This document shows positions 5,290 through 13,090 of a stretch of DNA of 13,090 nucleotides, in pieces. Each line of letters begins with the position of its first letter. Positions within the stretch are counted from its first letter, which is position 1. The stretch lies in contig JAFDZJ010000125.1 of NCBI GenBank assembly GCA_018266965.1, positions 1-13,090 on the forward strand, read 5' to 3'. The stretch comes from Bacteroidota bacterium (GTDB lineage: Bacteria; Bacteroidota; Bacteroidia; Flavobacteriales; Weeksellaceae). The translations under genes and the position numbers were made by a program. The notes beneath the pieces are model-generated. The model ran no database searches and was not told where the DNA came from. It saw only the letters and a program-made list of their open reading frames with translations.

Positions 5290-8115
5290 TTATTTTATTG
5301 ATATTTCATCAACAAAAATATATGATTGTCCTCCTGCTCCAACATGCCATTCTGGCAATGTACCATAATTGTATGCTTTTACTTTTACATATCTAGCGGT
5401 AGTAGGTAGAATATCGGCTTTGAAATTTTTGATTACAGATTCTGTTTTGTCTGGTGCAACCGTATTGTCCACTACGCCAACAATTACAAAGTTTTTATTG
5501 TCCGAAGAAACAGAATATTCCACTTTTTTCGGCATCAAAATCCAACTTCTACTGTCTTGTAGGAAAGTAGTTGCAATTTCATGAATAGGCAATTGGGATT
5601 TCATATCGATTACAGCAACAAAATCTTGCCCTTGATAACCTTGCCAATCTCCTTTTCTCCAATTTTCTGTACCATGAATACCATCAATCAACGAGCTAAA
5701 ACCACCATTGTGGTATTGTGGAGTAAAGGTAGAACTCACCTGTATATCCCAATGATTTGGTCTTTTGTTGAAAATTGCCTCACCGATTGTACTTTTTTCT
5801 CCATTTCTTTCAGCATAAGCTTTTACAGAAGTTGTATTTTTGATGATGATTGGTTTTTTGTAAGGAACAAAATCGGTAGCTTTTCCATTTTCAGGAATTA
5901 ATTGGTAATACATTTTGTCTTTACTATTAAGTCCTAGTATTTCTACTTTAGCATCAATATCAAAAATTCTGGAAGATTTTATTATTGGAGTTTGTGTCAA
6001 TTCTGGATACGGTAGAGGTTTAGGCAATTGCACATTTGGAAAACCCAATTTTTTCAATTCAGACCTTGGTGTATTTGGAGTAATGGTAGTAGAAGTACCA
6101 TCTTCAAAATTTATTTTCATTTGATCAAAATACGGTCTGGTTGTTTGCCATTCAGGATTTGCTGGAGTTACGCTATATATTCCCATGGTACTCAGGATAT
6201 ACCATGCACTCATCTGTCCACAATCTTCATTTCCTATCAATCCATCGGGAGTGTTTTTATAAAAATGATCGAGGATATATTTTATTTTAGCATCGGTTTT
6301 TTCGGGTTTATCAACATAATTATAGAGATAGGCAATATGGTGGCTAGGCTCGTTTCCTTGAGCATACTGTCCGATAAGTCCTGTAATATCCACTTGTTCT
6401 CTACCGGTAGTTTGTTCGGGTGCGGAAAAAATTGCATCAATAAACTTCTCAAATTTAGCTTTTCCACCATGTATTTTTATCAGACCATCTATATCTTGTG
6501 GTACAAAATAGGAGTAATGCCAGGAGTTTCCTTCGGTAAAGTTATTGTTTACTTCTCTTGGATCGAAAGGTTCCAACCAAGATCCATTTTTCCTAGCCTG
6601 GATAAAACCAGTAGCTGGATTATAAAGATTTTTCCAATTTTGTGATCTTTTCATAAAATATTGGTAATCATCTTTTTTGTTAAGGATTAACGCCATTTGT
6701 GCAATACACCAATCATCGAAGGCGTATTCCACAGTTTTGGAAACACTTTCGTGTTCGTCATCAACAGATATATAATTATTTCTTTTATAAGCATCAAGTC
6801 CAAAAATATCTTGCATTGCAGAATTTTTTGCAGCTTTGTAAGCCAATTCGTAATCGAAACCTTTCATACCTTTTATCATAGCATCAGCTATTAGAGGTAC
6901 AGAATGGTAACCAATCATACATTCGGTTTCATTGGCAGCCAATTCCCAAACCGGTAATTTTCCACCTTGTTGGTATTGAGCTATAAAAGTATTGATGAAA
7001 TCGGTAACTTTTTTCTTGTTGAGCATTGTCATCAAAGGATTTGCACCCCTAAATGTATCCCAAAGTGAAAATACAGTATAATAATCAAAATCTTTTGCAG
7101 TATGTATTTTGTTGTCCCTGCCACGATATTGTCTATCCACATCCATATAGATATTTGGTTGGGTAAACAAGTGATAGAGAGCGGTATAGAAAACCGTTTT
7201 TTTGTCTAAATCATTAGTAGTAATTTCAATTTTGGAGAGTTCTTTGTCCCAAAGTTTTGTAGCACTGTCTTTTATTTCATCAAAAGTATTAGACTTACCT
7301 TCTGCCATCATATTTTTTGCCGCTCCATCAGTAGATACTGGCGATATAGCAACTTTTATCAACAATTTTTCTCCTTTGTTCATTTTAGAAGAAAAAGACA
7401 AGGCTAACTTGGTACCATTGATAATAATAGCTTTCTGACCCGGTGTATTGGTATTTCCAACTTCCGTTTTGTTTCCGTTAGTATTAATTTTGGAAATTGT
7501 CATAGGTTTGGAAAACTCAATTCTAGCATATATGAATTGATTTTCTGCCCAAGCTTTGCTTCTTCTAAAAACTTCTATTGTTTTGTCATTGATTACCCTA
7601 ACTTCACCTTCCAGCAATTCGTCTCTATGATTAAGATCCAATACAACATTACCTTGCCCTGCTTGGTTATAAGTATATTCGTGATAGCCAACCCTAGGAG
7701 TTGTGGTCAATCGGACATCAATATTATTTTTATCCAATTTCACGCTATAATATCCAGCTTTAGCAACTTCATTGTTATGAGAGAATGTAGATGAATATTG
7801 ATTGGGCAATAATTGTGGTTCTCCCATGGTAGGCATCAGCATAATATCTCCATAATCGGAAACTCCAACCCCACTCAAATGAGTATGAGAAAAACCATAA
7901 ATAATTTTGTCCGAATAATGATAACCTCCACAGCCATCCCAACTACCATCTATCCTAGTATCTGGGGACAATTGCACCATTCCGAAAGGCGTTGTAGCTC
8001 CGGGAAATGTATGACCATGTCCACCTGTACCAATAAATGGATTGACGAATTTGGAAAAATTTTGTCCAAAAACTACTCCCGAGAATAAAACACAGGATAA
8101 TAACAACTTTTTCAT
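5290..8115 (-). CDS. Secreted GH92 alpha-mannosidase with C-terminal chitobiase-like and discoidin-like domains
   Basis: A 941-residue exported glycoside hydrolase of family GH92, calcium-dependent exo-acting alpha-mannosidases that trim N-glycans and mannans. The start is ATG 8115, giving the signal peptide MKKLLLSCVLFSGVVFG with cleavage before Gln18. The longer frame to 8139 begins at a TTG that lies inside the predicted promoter. Family motifs include FVNPFIGTGGHGHTFPG (23-39), YGFSHTHLSG (73-82), WDTFRGANPL (352-361), EGNSWHY (528-534, probable catalytic acid Glu528), GNEPSHH (587-593) and GNEDCGQMSAWY (628-639, acidic base region). The GH92 core ends near residue 690. After it come a chitobiase/hexosaminidase C-terminal-like domain (about 707-782) and a discoidin/CBM32-like domain (about 790-941), making it longer than the usual 740-760. 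Exact linkage specificity is not predictable. It lies 297 bp after the S46 gene, which has its own terminator. Confidence 0.93.
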   Translation of the reverse strand: MKKLLLSCVLFSGVVFGQNFSKFVNPFIGTGGHGHTFPGATTPFGMVQLSPDTRIDGSWDGCGGYHYSDKIIYGFSHTHLSGVGVSDYGDIMLMPTMGEPQLLPNQYSSTFSHNNEVAKAGYYSVKLDKNNIDVRLTTTPRVGYHEYTYNQAGQGNVVLDLNHRDELLEGEVRVINDKTIEVFRRSKAWAENQFIYARIEFSKPMTISKINTNGNKTEVGNTNTPGQKAIIINGTKLALSFSSKMNKGEKLLIKVAISPVSTDGAAKNMMAEGKSNTFDEIKDSATKLWDKELSKIEITTNDLDKKTVFYTALYHLFTQPNIYMDVDRQYRGRDNKIHTAKDFDYYTVFSLWDTFRGANPLMTMLNKKKVTDFINTFIAQYQQGGKLPVWELAANETECMIGYHSVPLIADAMIKGMKGFDYELAYKAAKNSAMQDIFGLDAYKRNNYISVDDEHESVSKTVEYAFDDWCIAQMALILNKKDDYQYFMKRSQNWKNLYNPATGFIQARKNGSWLEPFDPREVNNNFTEGNSWHYSYFVPQDIDGLIKIHGGKAKFEKFIDAIFSAPEQTTGREQVDITGLIGQYAQGNEPSHHIAYLYNYVDKPEKTDAKIKYILDHFYKNTPDGLIGNEDCGQMSAWYILSTMGIYSVTPANPEWQTTRPYFDQMKINFEDGTSTTITPNTPRSELKKLGFPNVQLPKPLPYPELTQTPIIKSSRIFDIDAKVEILGLNSKDKMYYQLIPENGKATDFVPYKKPIIIKNTTSVKAYAERNGEKSTIGEAIFNKRPNHWDIQVSSTFTPQYHNGGFSSLIDGIHGTENWRKGDWQGYQGQDFVAVIDMKSQLPIHEIATTFLQDSRSWILMPKKVEYSVSSDNKNFVIVGVVDNTVAPDKTESVIKNFKADILPTTARYVKVKAYNYGTLPEWHVGAGGQSYIFVDEISIK

Positions 8116-8136
8116 TTCATTTTTTATTAGATTTTG

Positions 8137-8144
8137 CAAAAATA
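8137..8144 (-). promoter_or_regulatory. Probable promoter of the GH92 gene (-7 element TATTTTTG)
   Basis: On the minus strand TATTTTTG matches TAnnTTTG exactly and ends 21 bases before ATG 8115. It overlaps the alternative TTG start at 8139, which supports the ATG as the real start. The -33 region has only a TTTC near the right spacing. Confidence 0.5.
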
Positions 8145-8316
8145 AGAAATAATATTTAGCGAAATTAAGCGGTTGATTGTTAATCCACGGCGTTCGTATT
8201 TTAAACCTTATAAGTTATTGGTTATAAAAACTTTATACTTTTGATTAAAAAAAGATTAGGTGTAGCCAAACAAACGAAATAAATTATTAAAAATTGAAAA
8301 TACAGTACTGATTATT

Positions 8317-8353
8317 CAAAAAGAATCCTGTTGAAAATAACAGGATTCTTTTG
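8317..8353 (-). terminator. Intrinsic terminator downstream of the S46 peptidase gene
   Basis: GAATCCTGTT (8323-8332) and AACAGGATTC (8339-8348) form a perfect 10-bp stem, extended by four A-T pairs to 14 bp, with a 6-nt loop. On the minus strand it lies about 60 bases after the S46 stop and is followed by TTTTTG. On the plus strand TTTT follows, so it could work in both directions. It separates the S46 and GH92 genes into different transcripts. Confidence 0.85.
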
Positions 8354-8412
8354 AGCTATCTTATAGGTATTTTACCAATGAGTATCATTTATTTTTCAAT
8401 GAACATCAAGTA

Positions 8413-10557
8413 TTACTTTACGATTTTCATTTCATTGATTAACCATTTGGAATCTGCAAATTTGTCGATAATGAATAATATATACTTGGTATCCACCATT
8501 ATATTTCTACACAATTTGGGATCGTAGTTGATGTCGCTCATGGTACCTTCCCATTGTCTGTCGAAATTCAGACCCACCAAATTTCCATAGGCATCCAAAG
8601 CTGGACTTCCGGAATTACCGCCTGTTGTATGATTGGTAGCAGTGAAAGCAACCGGGACATCACCTGTTTTGTCTTTGTATATTCCGAAATCTTTGGCATT
8701 GTATAGGTTGATGAGTTTTTTGGGTACATCAAATTCATAATCTCCGGGGATATATTTTTCCATAATTCCGGCAACATGCGTTTGGTAATTGTACTCCACT
8801 GCATCTCTTGGATTAGAGCCTTTTACCTTTCCATAAGTTACTCGAAGGGTAGAATTGGCATCTGGAAAAAATTTTCTATCCTTATCCGTCTCCATCAGTT
8901 GTGCCATATATTTTTTCTGTAATTCGTCTATTTTCAGTTGTAGCGAAACGAATTGAGAATCTGTGTTTTTCACATAAGCATCTCGAAGCTGTGTCATCAG
9001 CAACACAAAAGGATCTTTGGCAAGTGCCTCTACCAACATTTTTTTATCTGAAAAAATTGTTTCTGTATCTTTTGTAATGTTATAATTTCCAAGATTATTT
9101 CTTCCGGTAATAAAAGAGTTTTTAGACCAATTTTCTATTGTTGATATATTTTTATCAACATTGCTAAAACTCTCTTTGAAATCCGAAGGAAGAAATCTGT
9201 TAGGTGTTTTTTGTGCATATAAGGCAAGCAGTTTTGCAGTTACTTTTGCGTCCAATTCGCCATTGTAATCTTTATAAAAACCTTGAAGAAAACTTTTGAA
9301 TGAGGCTAATGATTTTTCATCTAATTTATTATTTTCTACCGCACCCATATAGTTTAGAAATCTATTTGCTAGCGAAAGCGTTTCGGCATTTCGGATTACC
9401 TCTCCATAATAAGCATTGTTGAGTGCAAATGGCGATTGCTCGGAGTACAATTGGGTCATTTCTGACAAGGTAGTTTTCAAGGCTGGATTTTTGGAGGACA
9501 ATTGGTATTCATACGCTCTTTTTTTGTCCACAGCATTGGATTTTTTCAACCCTTCTACTTCCCCAATCCATTTTTTCCAATAGTTGGCAACCGAGGCGTA
9601 TTTGGAAGCATATTGTATCCTAGTAGCTGCATCTGTACGCATTTTCTCGTCCAATGTTTTTAGGGCTACATCTCTTACTTCAATCCTAGCAGGATCTGTT
9701 TCTGTCATTATTTTTTCTATTGCAATGGAGGGTAGATATTCGGTAGTTCGTCCTGGGAAACCATATACAAAAGTAAAATCATTCTCTTTTTTGTCGATGA
9801 TAGAAACGGGTAAAAAATATTTCGGGGTGTACGGAATGTTGTCTTTGCTATAATCTGCTGGTTTGTTATTTTTATCGGCATATATCCTAAACATAGAGAA
9901 ATCTCCGGTATGTCTAGGCCAAACCCAATTGTCTGTATCCGAGCCAAATTTTCCAATACTTTGTGGTGGAGCTCCTACCAAACGAATATCTTTGAATGTT
10001 TCTACAACAAAAGCATAGTATTTGTTACCATAATACATTGGTTTTACAATAATTTTTTGGTAAGATTCCGTATTAAAAGATTTTATATAAGCATCGGAAT
10101 TTTTTTTGATAAGTTCTTTACTTTCAGCCTCTTTCAATCCTTCCGTTCCTGCCAAAATTTCTTTGGTAACTTCTTTTATATCCACAATAAAATCTACAGT
10201 TACGCCGGGATTTGGCAATTCTTCGTTCATATTTTTTGCCCAAAAACCATTGCTCAAATAATCTTTTTCTACTGTGGAATGAGCTTGTATCTGTCCATAA
10301 CCACAATGATGGTTGGTCAGTAACAATCCTTTTGCTGATATAATTTCTGCTGTACAACCTCCGTTGAATTGTACAACAGCATCTTTAATACTTGGTTTGT
10401 TGGTGTCAAAAATTTGTTTAGCAGAAATTTTCATTCCCAAATCTTTCATTTCTTTTTCATTAATCTCCGTAGGAATCCACATTCCACCGTATTGTTGAGC
10501 AAACGAAAAGGCGGTTCCCAAAAACAAAGAAGCAATCAAAATACTATTTCTAATCAT
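8413..10557 (-). CDS. dpp11: S46 family dipeptidyl-peptidase, DPP11-type (Asp/Glu-specific)
   Basis: A 714-residue exported serine exopeptidase of MEROPS family S46, which removes N-terminal dipeptides from oligopeptides in the periplasm. ATG 10557 gives the signal peptide MIRNSILIASLFLGTAFSFA (1-20). An ATG ten codons upstream (10587) is possible but lengthens the n-region and lies upstream of the likely promoter. The catalytic triad is visible: His84 in TNHHCGYG, Asp219 in PRHTGDF, and Ser649 in TGGNSGSP. Length fits DPP7 and DPP11 (about 710-720). The residue 18 positions after the catalytic Ser is Arg667 (LNFDRQWE). In Porphyromonas gingivalis the matching Arg673 marks DPP11, which cleaves after Asp or Glu at P1, while DPP7 has Gly there. 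DPP11 is therefore the better call, by inference from one residue. The gene diverges from the S9 peptidase gene and has its own terminator. Confidence 0.92.
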   Translation of the reverse strand: MIRNSILIASLFLGTAFSFAQQYGGMWIPTEINEKEMKDLGMKISAKQIFDTNKPSIKDAVVQFNGGCTAEIISAKGLLLTNHHCGYGQIQAHSTVEKDYLSNGFWAKNMNEELPNPGVTVDFIVDIKEVTKEILAGTEGLKEAESKELIKKNSDAYIKSFNTESYQKIIVKPMYYGNKYYAFVVETFKDIRLVGAPPQSIGKFGSDTDNWVWPRHTGDFSMFRIYADKNNKPADYSKDNIPYTPKYFLPVSIIDKKENDFTFVYGFPGRTTEYLPSIAIEKIMTETDPARIEVRDVALKTLDEKMRTDAATRIQYASKYASVANYWKKWIGEVEGLKKSNAVDKKRAYEYQLSSKNPALKTTLSEMTQLYSEQSPFALNNAYYGEVIRNAETLSLANRFLNYMGAVENNKLDEKSLASFKSFLQGFYKDYNGELDAKVTAKLLALYAQKTPNRFLPSDFKESFSNVDKNISTIENWSKNSFITGRNNLGNYNITKDTETIFSDKKMLVEALAKDPFVLLMTQLRDAYVKNTDSQFVSLQLKIDELQKKYMAQLMETDKDRKFFPDANSTLRVTYGKVKGSNPRDAVEYNYQTHVAGIMEKYIPGDYEFDVPKKLINLYNAKDFGIYKDKTGDVPVAFTATNHTTGGNSGSPALDAYGNLVGLNFDRQWEGTMSDINYDPKLCRNIMVDTKYILFIIDKFADSKWLINEMKIVK

Positions 10558-10574
10558 GAATTTAAAATTTTTGT

Positions 10575-10582
10575 TAAAAATA
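10575..10582 (-). promoter_or_regulatory. Possible promoter of the S46 peptidase gene
   Basis: On the minus strand TATTTTTA matches TAnnTTTG at 7 of 8 positions and ends 17 bases before ATG 10557. If used, it leaves the upstream ATG at 10587 outside the transcript. No clear -33 element is seen. Confidence 0.3.
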
Positions 10583-10750
10583 AGCATTTTATATTTGATG
10601 GAATTATAGTTAAACAGTATTCACTTTAAAAACCAGTAGAATCAATCAGTATTTTATTAAATTTTATTTAATGAAAAACTTCAACTTCGCTTGGTTATGA
10701 GCTGAACATTCATTATTTCTACTTGTACTTCTACACTGCAATTAATTTGT

Positions 10751-10758
10751 TATTTTTG
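10751..10758 (+). promoter_or_regulatory. Probable promoter of the S9 peptidase gene (-7 element TATTTTTG)
   Basis: TATTTTTG is an exact match to TAnnTTTG and ends 19 bases before the ATG at 10778, implying a leader of only about 12-15 nt. A TTG lies upstream, but at a spacing of 25, longer than usual. It sits in the 220-bp divergent region between the two peptidase genes. Confidence 0.5.
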
Positions 10759-10777
10759 TCAAACTCAAAATTCGACT

Positions 10778-12919
10778 ATGAATATTTCAAAAATCTCATT
10801 ATTTCTAATGGTTTGCGGAAGCTCTGTATTTGCCCAAACTCAAAAATATACTATGGCAGAAGCCGTGAATGGCCTAAGAACAAATCTTGCTGTGAAAAAC
10901 ATATCTCAACCTTCCTGGATACCTGGAAAAAATATCTTGGTAAAATTTGATAACAACGCCTACCTATCAACCGAAGTTGATACAAAAAAAACGGATACTG
11001 TAATCTCTCTTTTTCAACTTAATAAAAATTTCGCGAAAGAGAAATCATTAAAAAAACTACCTGTAATAACATTTATAAATGATAAAAATGGTTATTATAA
11101 AACAGACTCTACCTATTTCAAAATTGAAAAAAACGGAAGCGATTGGAAAACAAGTCCATGGCTAAACTTTCCATCAAAGGCAGAAAACATTACTGTTTTG
11201 GAAGATGCAAACACCTTAGTCTATACACTATCCAACAACTTATTCGCCAACCAAAATGGGAAAGCAATTGCTATAACCCAAGATAAAAACGAAAATATCC
11301 TAAACGGACAAGCTGTACACCGAAATGAATTTGGGATTGATAAAGGAATTTTTATTTCTCCTGATCATAAAAAAATTGCTTTTTACAGAATGGATCAATC
11401 TATGGTTGCAGATTATCCTGTGATAGATTGGTCTGTAGTACCTGCACAGAATAAAAACATAAAATATCCAATGGCTGGAAAAAAATCCCATGAAGTAACA
11501 TTGGGAATCTATGATTTGGAAACTGGAAAGACAAATTTCATCAACACAATTGGTGACAAGGAACAATACCTAACCTCTATTGCTTGGACTCCGGATAGTC
11601 AATCGGTTTTTATTGGAATCCTCAACCGAGATCAAAACAATTTGGATATGAATTTGTACAATGCTACGACTGGAAATTTAGAAAAAAATCTTTTCACTGA
11701 AAAAAATCCAAAATATGTACATCCAACTCAACCAATGTTGCCAATTCCTAAATCGCAAGAAGATTTCATCTATCAATCGGAAAAATCCGGCTACAACCAT
11801 CTCTATCTTTTCAGTTTGAAGAAAGGGATTGTAAAACAAATTACCAATGGCGATTGGACTGTTACATCGGTATTAGGTATAGACCCAACAGGAAAAAATG
11901 TATATTTCGTGTCCACCAAAGAAACTCCTTTGGAAAAACACTTGTACAAAGTGAATATTTCTAGCAACAAAATCACTAGATTGGACAATGAGGCAGGAGT
12001 GCATATCGGTATCCTTAGTCCTAATTCCGAATACCTTTACGATTCTTTTTCTAATGCTACTACTCCTAGAAAAATAAACATCATCAATACCCAAAATGGT
12101 CATATCGAAAACATATTAATCGCCGATAATCCTTTGACCAAATTTGCACAACCAGAAGTAAAAAACATAACCTTAAAAGCTGATGATGGAACTATGCTTT
12201 ATGGTAAATTAATATTGCCTCCCAACTTCAACCCCAACAAAAAATATCCTGTAATAGACTATCTTTACAACGGTCCCAATGTACAACTCATTACCAATTC
12301 TTTTCCTGCATCTGGAAATCTGTGGTATGATTATATGGCACAAAACGGATATATAGTATTCAGTATGGACGGTAGAGGCTCTTTCAATAGAGGTTTGAAT
12401 TTTGAAAACGCTACTTTTGGAAAATTGGGTACTGTGGAAATGGAAGACCAACTGAAAGGTGTCGATTATTTGAAATCCCTACCCTATGTGAATGCAGAAA
12501 AAATGGGAGTTCATGGTTGGAGTTTTGGAGGATTCATGACTACCAGCCTTATGCTAAGACATCCTGGAGTTTTCCAAGTTGGTGTTGCAGGAGGACCAGT
12601 TATTGATTGGAATATGTACGAAATAATGTACACAGAAAGATATATGGATACACCAGAGAAAAACCCTGAAGGTTATAAAACTGCTAACTTACTGGACAAA
12701 GTACAGAACTTGAAAGGAAAATTACTGTTAATTCACGGTGCACAAGATGATGTAGTTGTTTGGCAACATTCCATCAATTTCCTAAAAGCTGCGGTGGACA
12801 AAGGCGTACAAGTAGATTATTTCATGTATCCCGGACATCAACACAATGTTACAGGAAAAGACAGAGTACACCTGATGCAAAAAGTTACCGACTATTTTGA
12901 TTTGTATTTAAAAAAATAA
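10778..12919 (+). CDS. S9B family prolyl peptidase, DPP IV-like
   Basis: A 713-residue exported serine peptidase of the DPP IV group, which removes N-terminal dipeptides ending in Pro or Ala. The signal peptide is about 1-19 (MNISKISLFLMVCGSSVFA). A beta-propeller N-terminal domain spans about 40-450, and an alpha/beta-hydrolase domain about 460-713. The catalytic triad is Ser582 (GWSFGG), Asp657 (HGAQDD) and His689 (PGHQHN); the spacings of 75 and 32 residues equal those of Porphyromonas gingivalis DPPIV (593, 668, 700). In the propeller, where DPP IV has the double-Glu motif that binds the peptide N-terminus (as in YEEEFG), this protein has VHRNEFG (180-186), keeping only one Glu. It may therefore be a DPP IV paralogue or a prolyl tripeptidyl-peptidase rather than classical DPP IV. 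The gene diverges from dpp11, with which it would cooperate in peptide breakdown. Confidence 0.9.
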   Translation: MNISKISLFLMVCGSSVFAQTQKYTMAEAVNGLRTNLAVKNISQPSWIPGKNILVKFDNNAYLSTEVDTKKTDTVISLFQLNKNFAKEKSLKKLPVITFINDKNGYYKTDSTYFKIEKNGSDWKTSPWLNFPSKAENITVLEDANTLVYTLSNNLFANQNGKAIAITQDKNENILNGQAVHRNEFGIDKGIFISPDHKKIAFYRMDQSMVADYPVIDWSVVPAQNKNIKYPMAGKKSHEVTLGIYDLETGKTNFINTIGDKEQYLTSIAWTPDSQSVFIGILNRDQNNLDMNLYNATTGNLEKNLFTEKNPKYVHPTQPMLPIPKSQEDFIYQSEKSGYNHLYLFSLKKGIVKQITNGDWTVTSVLGIDPTGKNVYFVSTKETPLEKHLYKVNISSNKITRLDNEAGVHIGILSPNSEYLYDSFSNATTPRKINIINTQNGHIENILIADNPLTKFAQPEVKNITLKADDGTMLYGKLILPPNFNPNKKYPVIDYLYNGPNVQLITNSFPASGNLWYDYMAQNGYIVFSMDGRGSFNRGLNFENATFGKLGTVEMEDQLKGVDYLKSLPYVNAEKMGVHGWSFGGFMTTSLMLRHPGVFQVGVAGGPVIDWNMYEIMYTERYMDTPEKNPEGYKTANLLDKVQNLKGKLLLIHGAQDDVVVWQHSINFLKAAVDKGVQVDYFMYPGHQHNVTGKDRVHLMQKVTDYFDLYLKK

Positions 12920-12943
12920 TAGCCACTAAACAATTAATATTAA

Positions 12944-13090
12944 GAGCCTGTTTAAATTTTATCAAAATATTTATTTTTAAGCATTCTTGAACTTCTTATC
13001 TATTTTTTTGTGTTCTTTTTAGCGTATTTTCTATTTTAACTTCTTGTTTTAGCCCGCTAAAACTTCAAATTTAAAACAAAAAATCCATCT
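12944..13090. other. Repeat-rich right edge, possible insertion-sequence end
   Basis: GAGCCTGTTTAAATTTT starts at 12944 and has the look of an insertion-sequence terminal repeat. After it come repeated pieces (AACTTCTT twice; TTTTAGCG and TTTTAGCCCG) and a short hairpin GTTTTAGC/GCTAAAAC (13046-13063). There is no open reading frame, transposase or second end in the window, so this could equally be an ordinary AT-rich spacer. Confidence 0.2.

Noticed and set aside
8092..8115. GH92 protein as a lipoprotein (LLSC near the N-terminus)
   Set aside because: The Cys is residue 8, leaving too short a hydrophobic stretch before it; cleavage after VFG by signal peptidase I fits better.
8116..8139. 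N-terminal extension of the GH92 protein from a TTG start
   Set aside because: The TTG lies inside an exact -7 promoter element, and ATG 8115 starts a standard signal peptide directly.
10558..10587. Ten-residue N-terminal extension of the S46 peptidase
   Set aside because: An ATG exists, but the internal Met gives a normal signal peptide and typical family length, and a possible -7 box lies between the two starts. Not fully excluded.
12926..12957. TAAACA/TGTTTA inverted repeat after the S9 gene as its terminator
   Set aside because: Only six A/T-rich pairs with a loop of about 15 bases and no clean T-run; too weak to call.
1..13090. CRISPR arrays, tRNA genes, phage or defence genes
   Set aside because: No regularly spaced direct repeats, no tRNA-like cloverleaf and no recognisable phage, toxin-antitoxin or defence proteins were seen on either strand.

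Overview
The window reads as chromosomal DNA of a low-G+C (about one third G+C by eye) member of the Bacteroidota, most likely a flavobacterium of the Weeksellaceae type. The evidence is the absence of Shine-Dalgarno sequences before the genes, several copies of the Bacteroidota -7 promoter element TAnnTTTG just upstream of starts, and the gene content: monomeric NADP isocitrate dehydrogenase, S46 and S9 dipeptidyl-peptidases, a GH92 mannosidase and an ECF sigma factor paired with a membrane protein. The genus is not determined.

Left part (1-2489): a class III-like polyphosphate kinase 2 gene (ppk2, +) ends one base before the 3' end of the convergent RNase P RNA gene (rnpB, -, about 900-1207). 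rnpB is absent from a protein-only view of the window, but its conserved cores and closing P1 helix are clear. Divergent from rnpB is a two-gene operon: an ECF sigma factor with a TTG start, overlapped by 8 nt by a four-helix membrane protein that is probably its regulator.

Middle (2490-5289): a full-length monomeric isocitrate dehydrogenase gene (icd, +), with a promoter-like -7 box and an inverted repeat upstream and a candidate terminator downstream. It is followed by a 464-bp convergent spacer that holds a perfect 32-bp palindrome but no recognisable gene.

Right part (5290-12919): three exported hydrolases. On the minus strand lie a GH92 alpha-mannosidase with two extra C-terminal domains and, upstream of it behind its own terminator, an S46 peptidase whose specificity residue is Arg, which points to DPP11 (Asp/Glu specific). 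Divergent from the S46 gene, on the plus strand, is an S9B DPP IV-like peptidase with an intact catalytic triad but without the usual double-Glu motif. Together these enzymes would trim mannose from glycans and remove N-terminal dipeptides (or tripeptides) from peptides in the periplasm or outside the cell, which fits a life on protein or glycoprotein. No SusC/SusD pair is present in the window.

The last 150 bp hold repeats that resemble an insertion-sequence end, but no transposase is visible. I see no clearly new multi-gene system. The observations most worth following up are the altered specificity site of the S9 enzyme, the domain architecture of the GH92 enzyme, the sigma/membrane-protein pair, the 32-bp palindrome and the abutting ppk2/rnpB ends.
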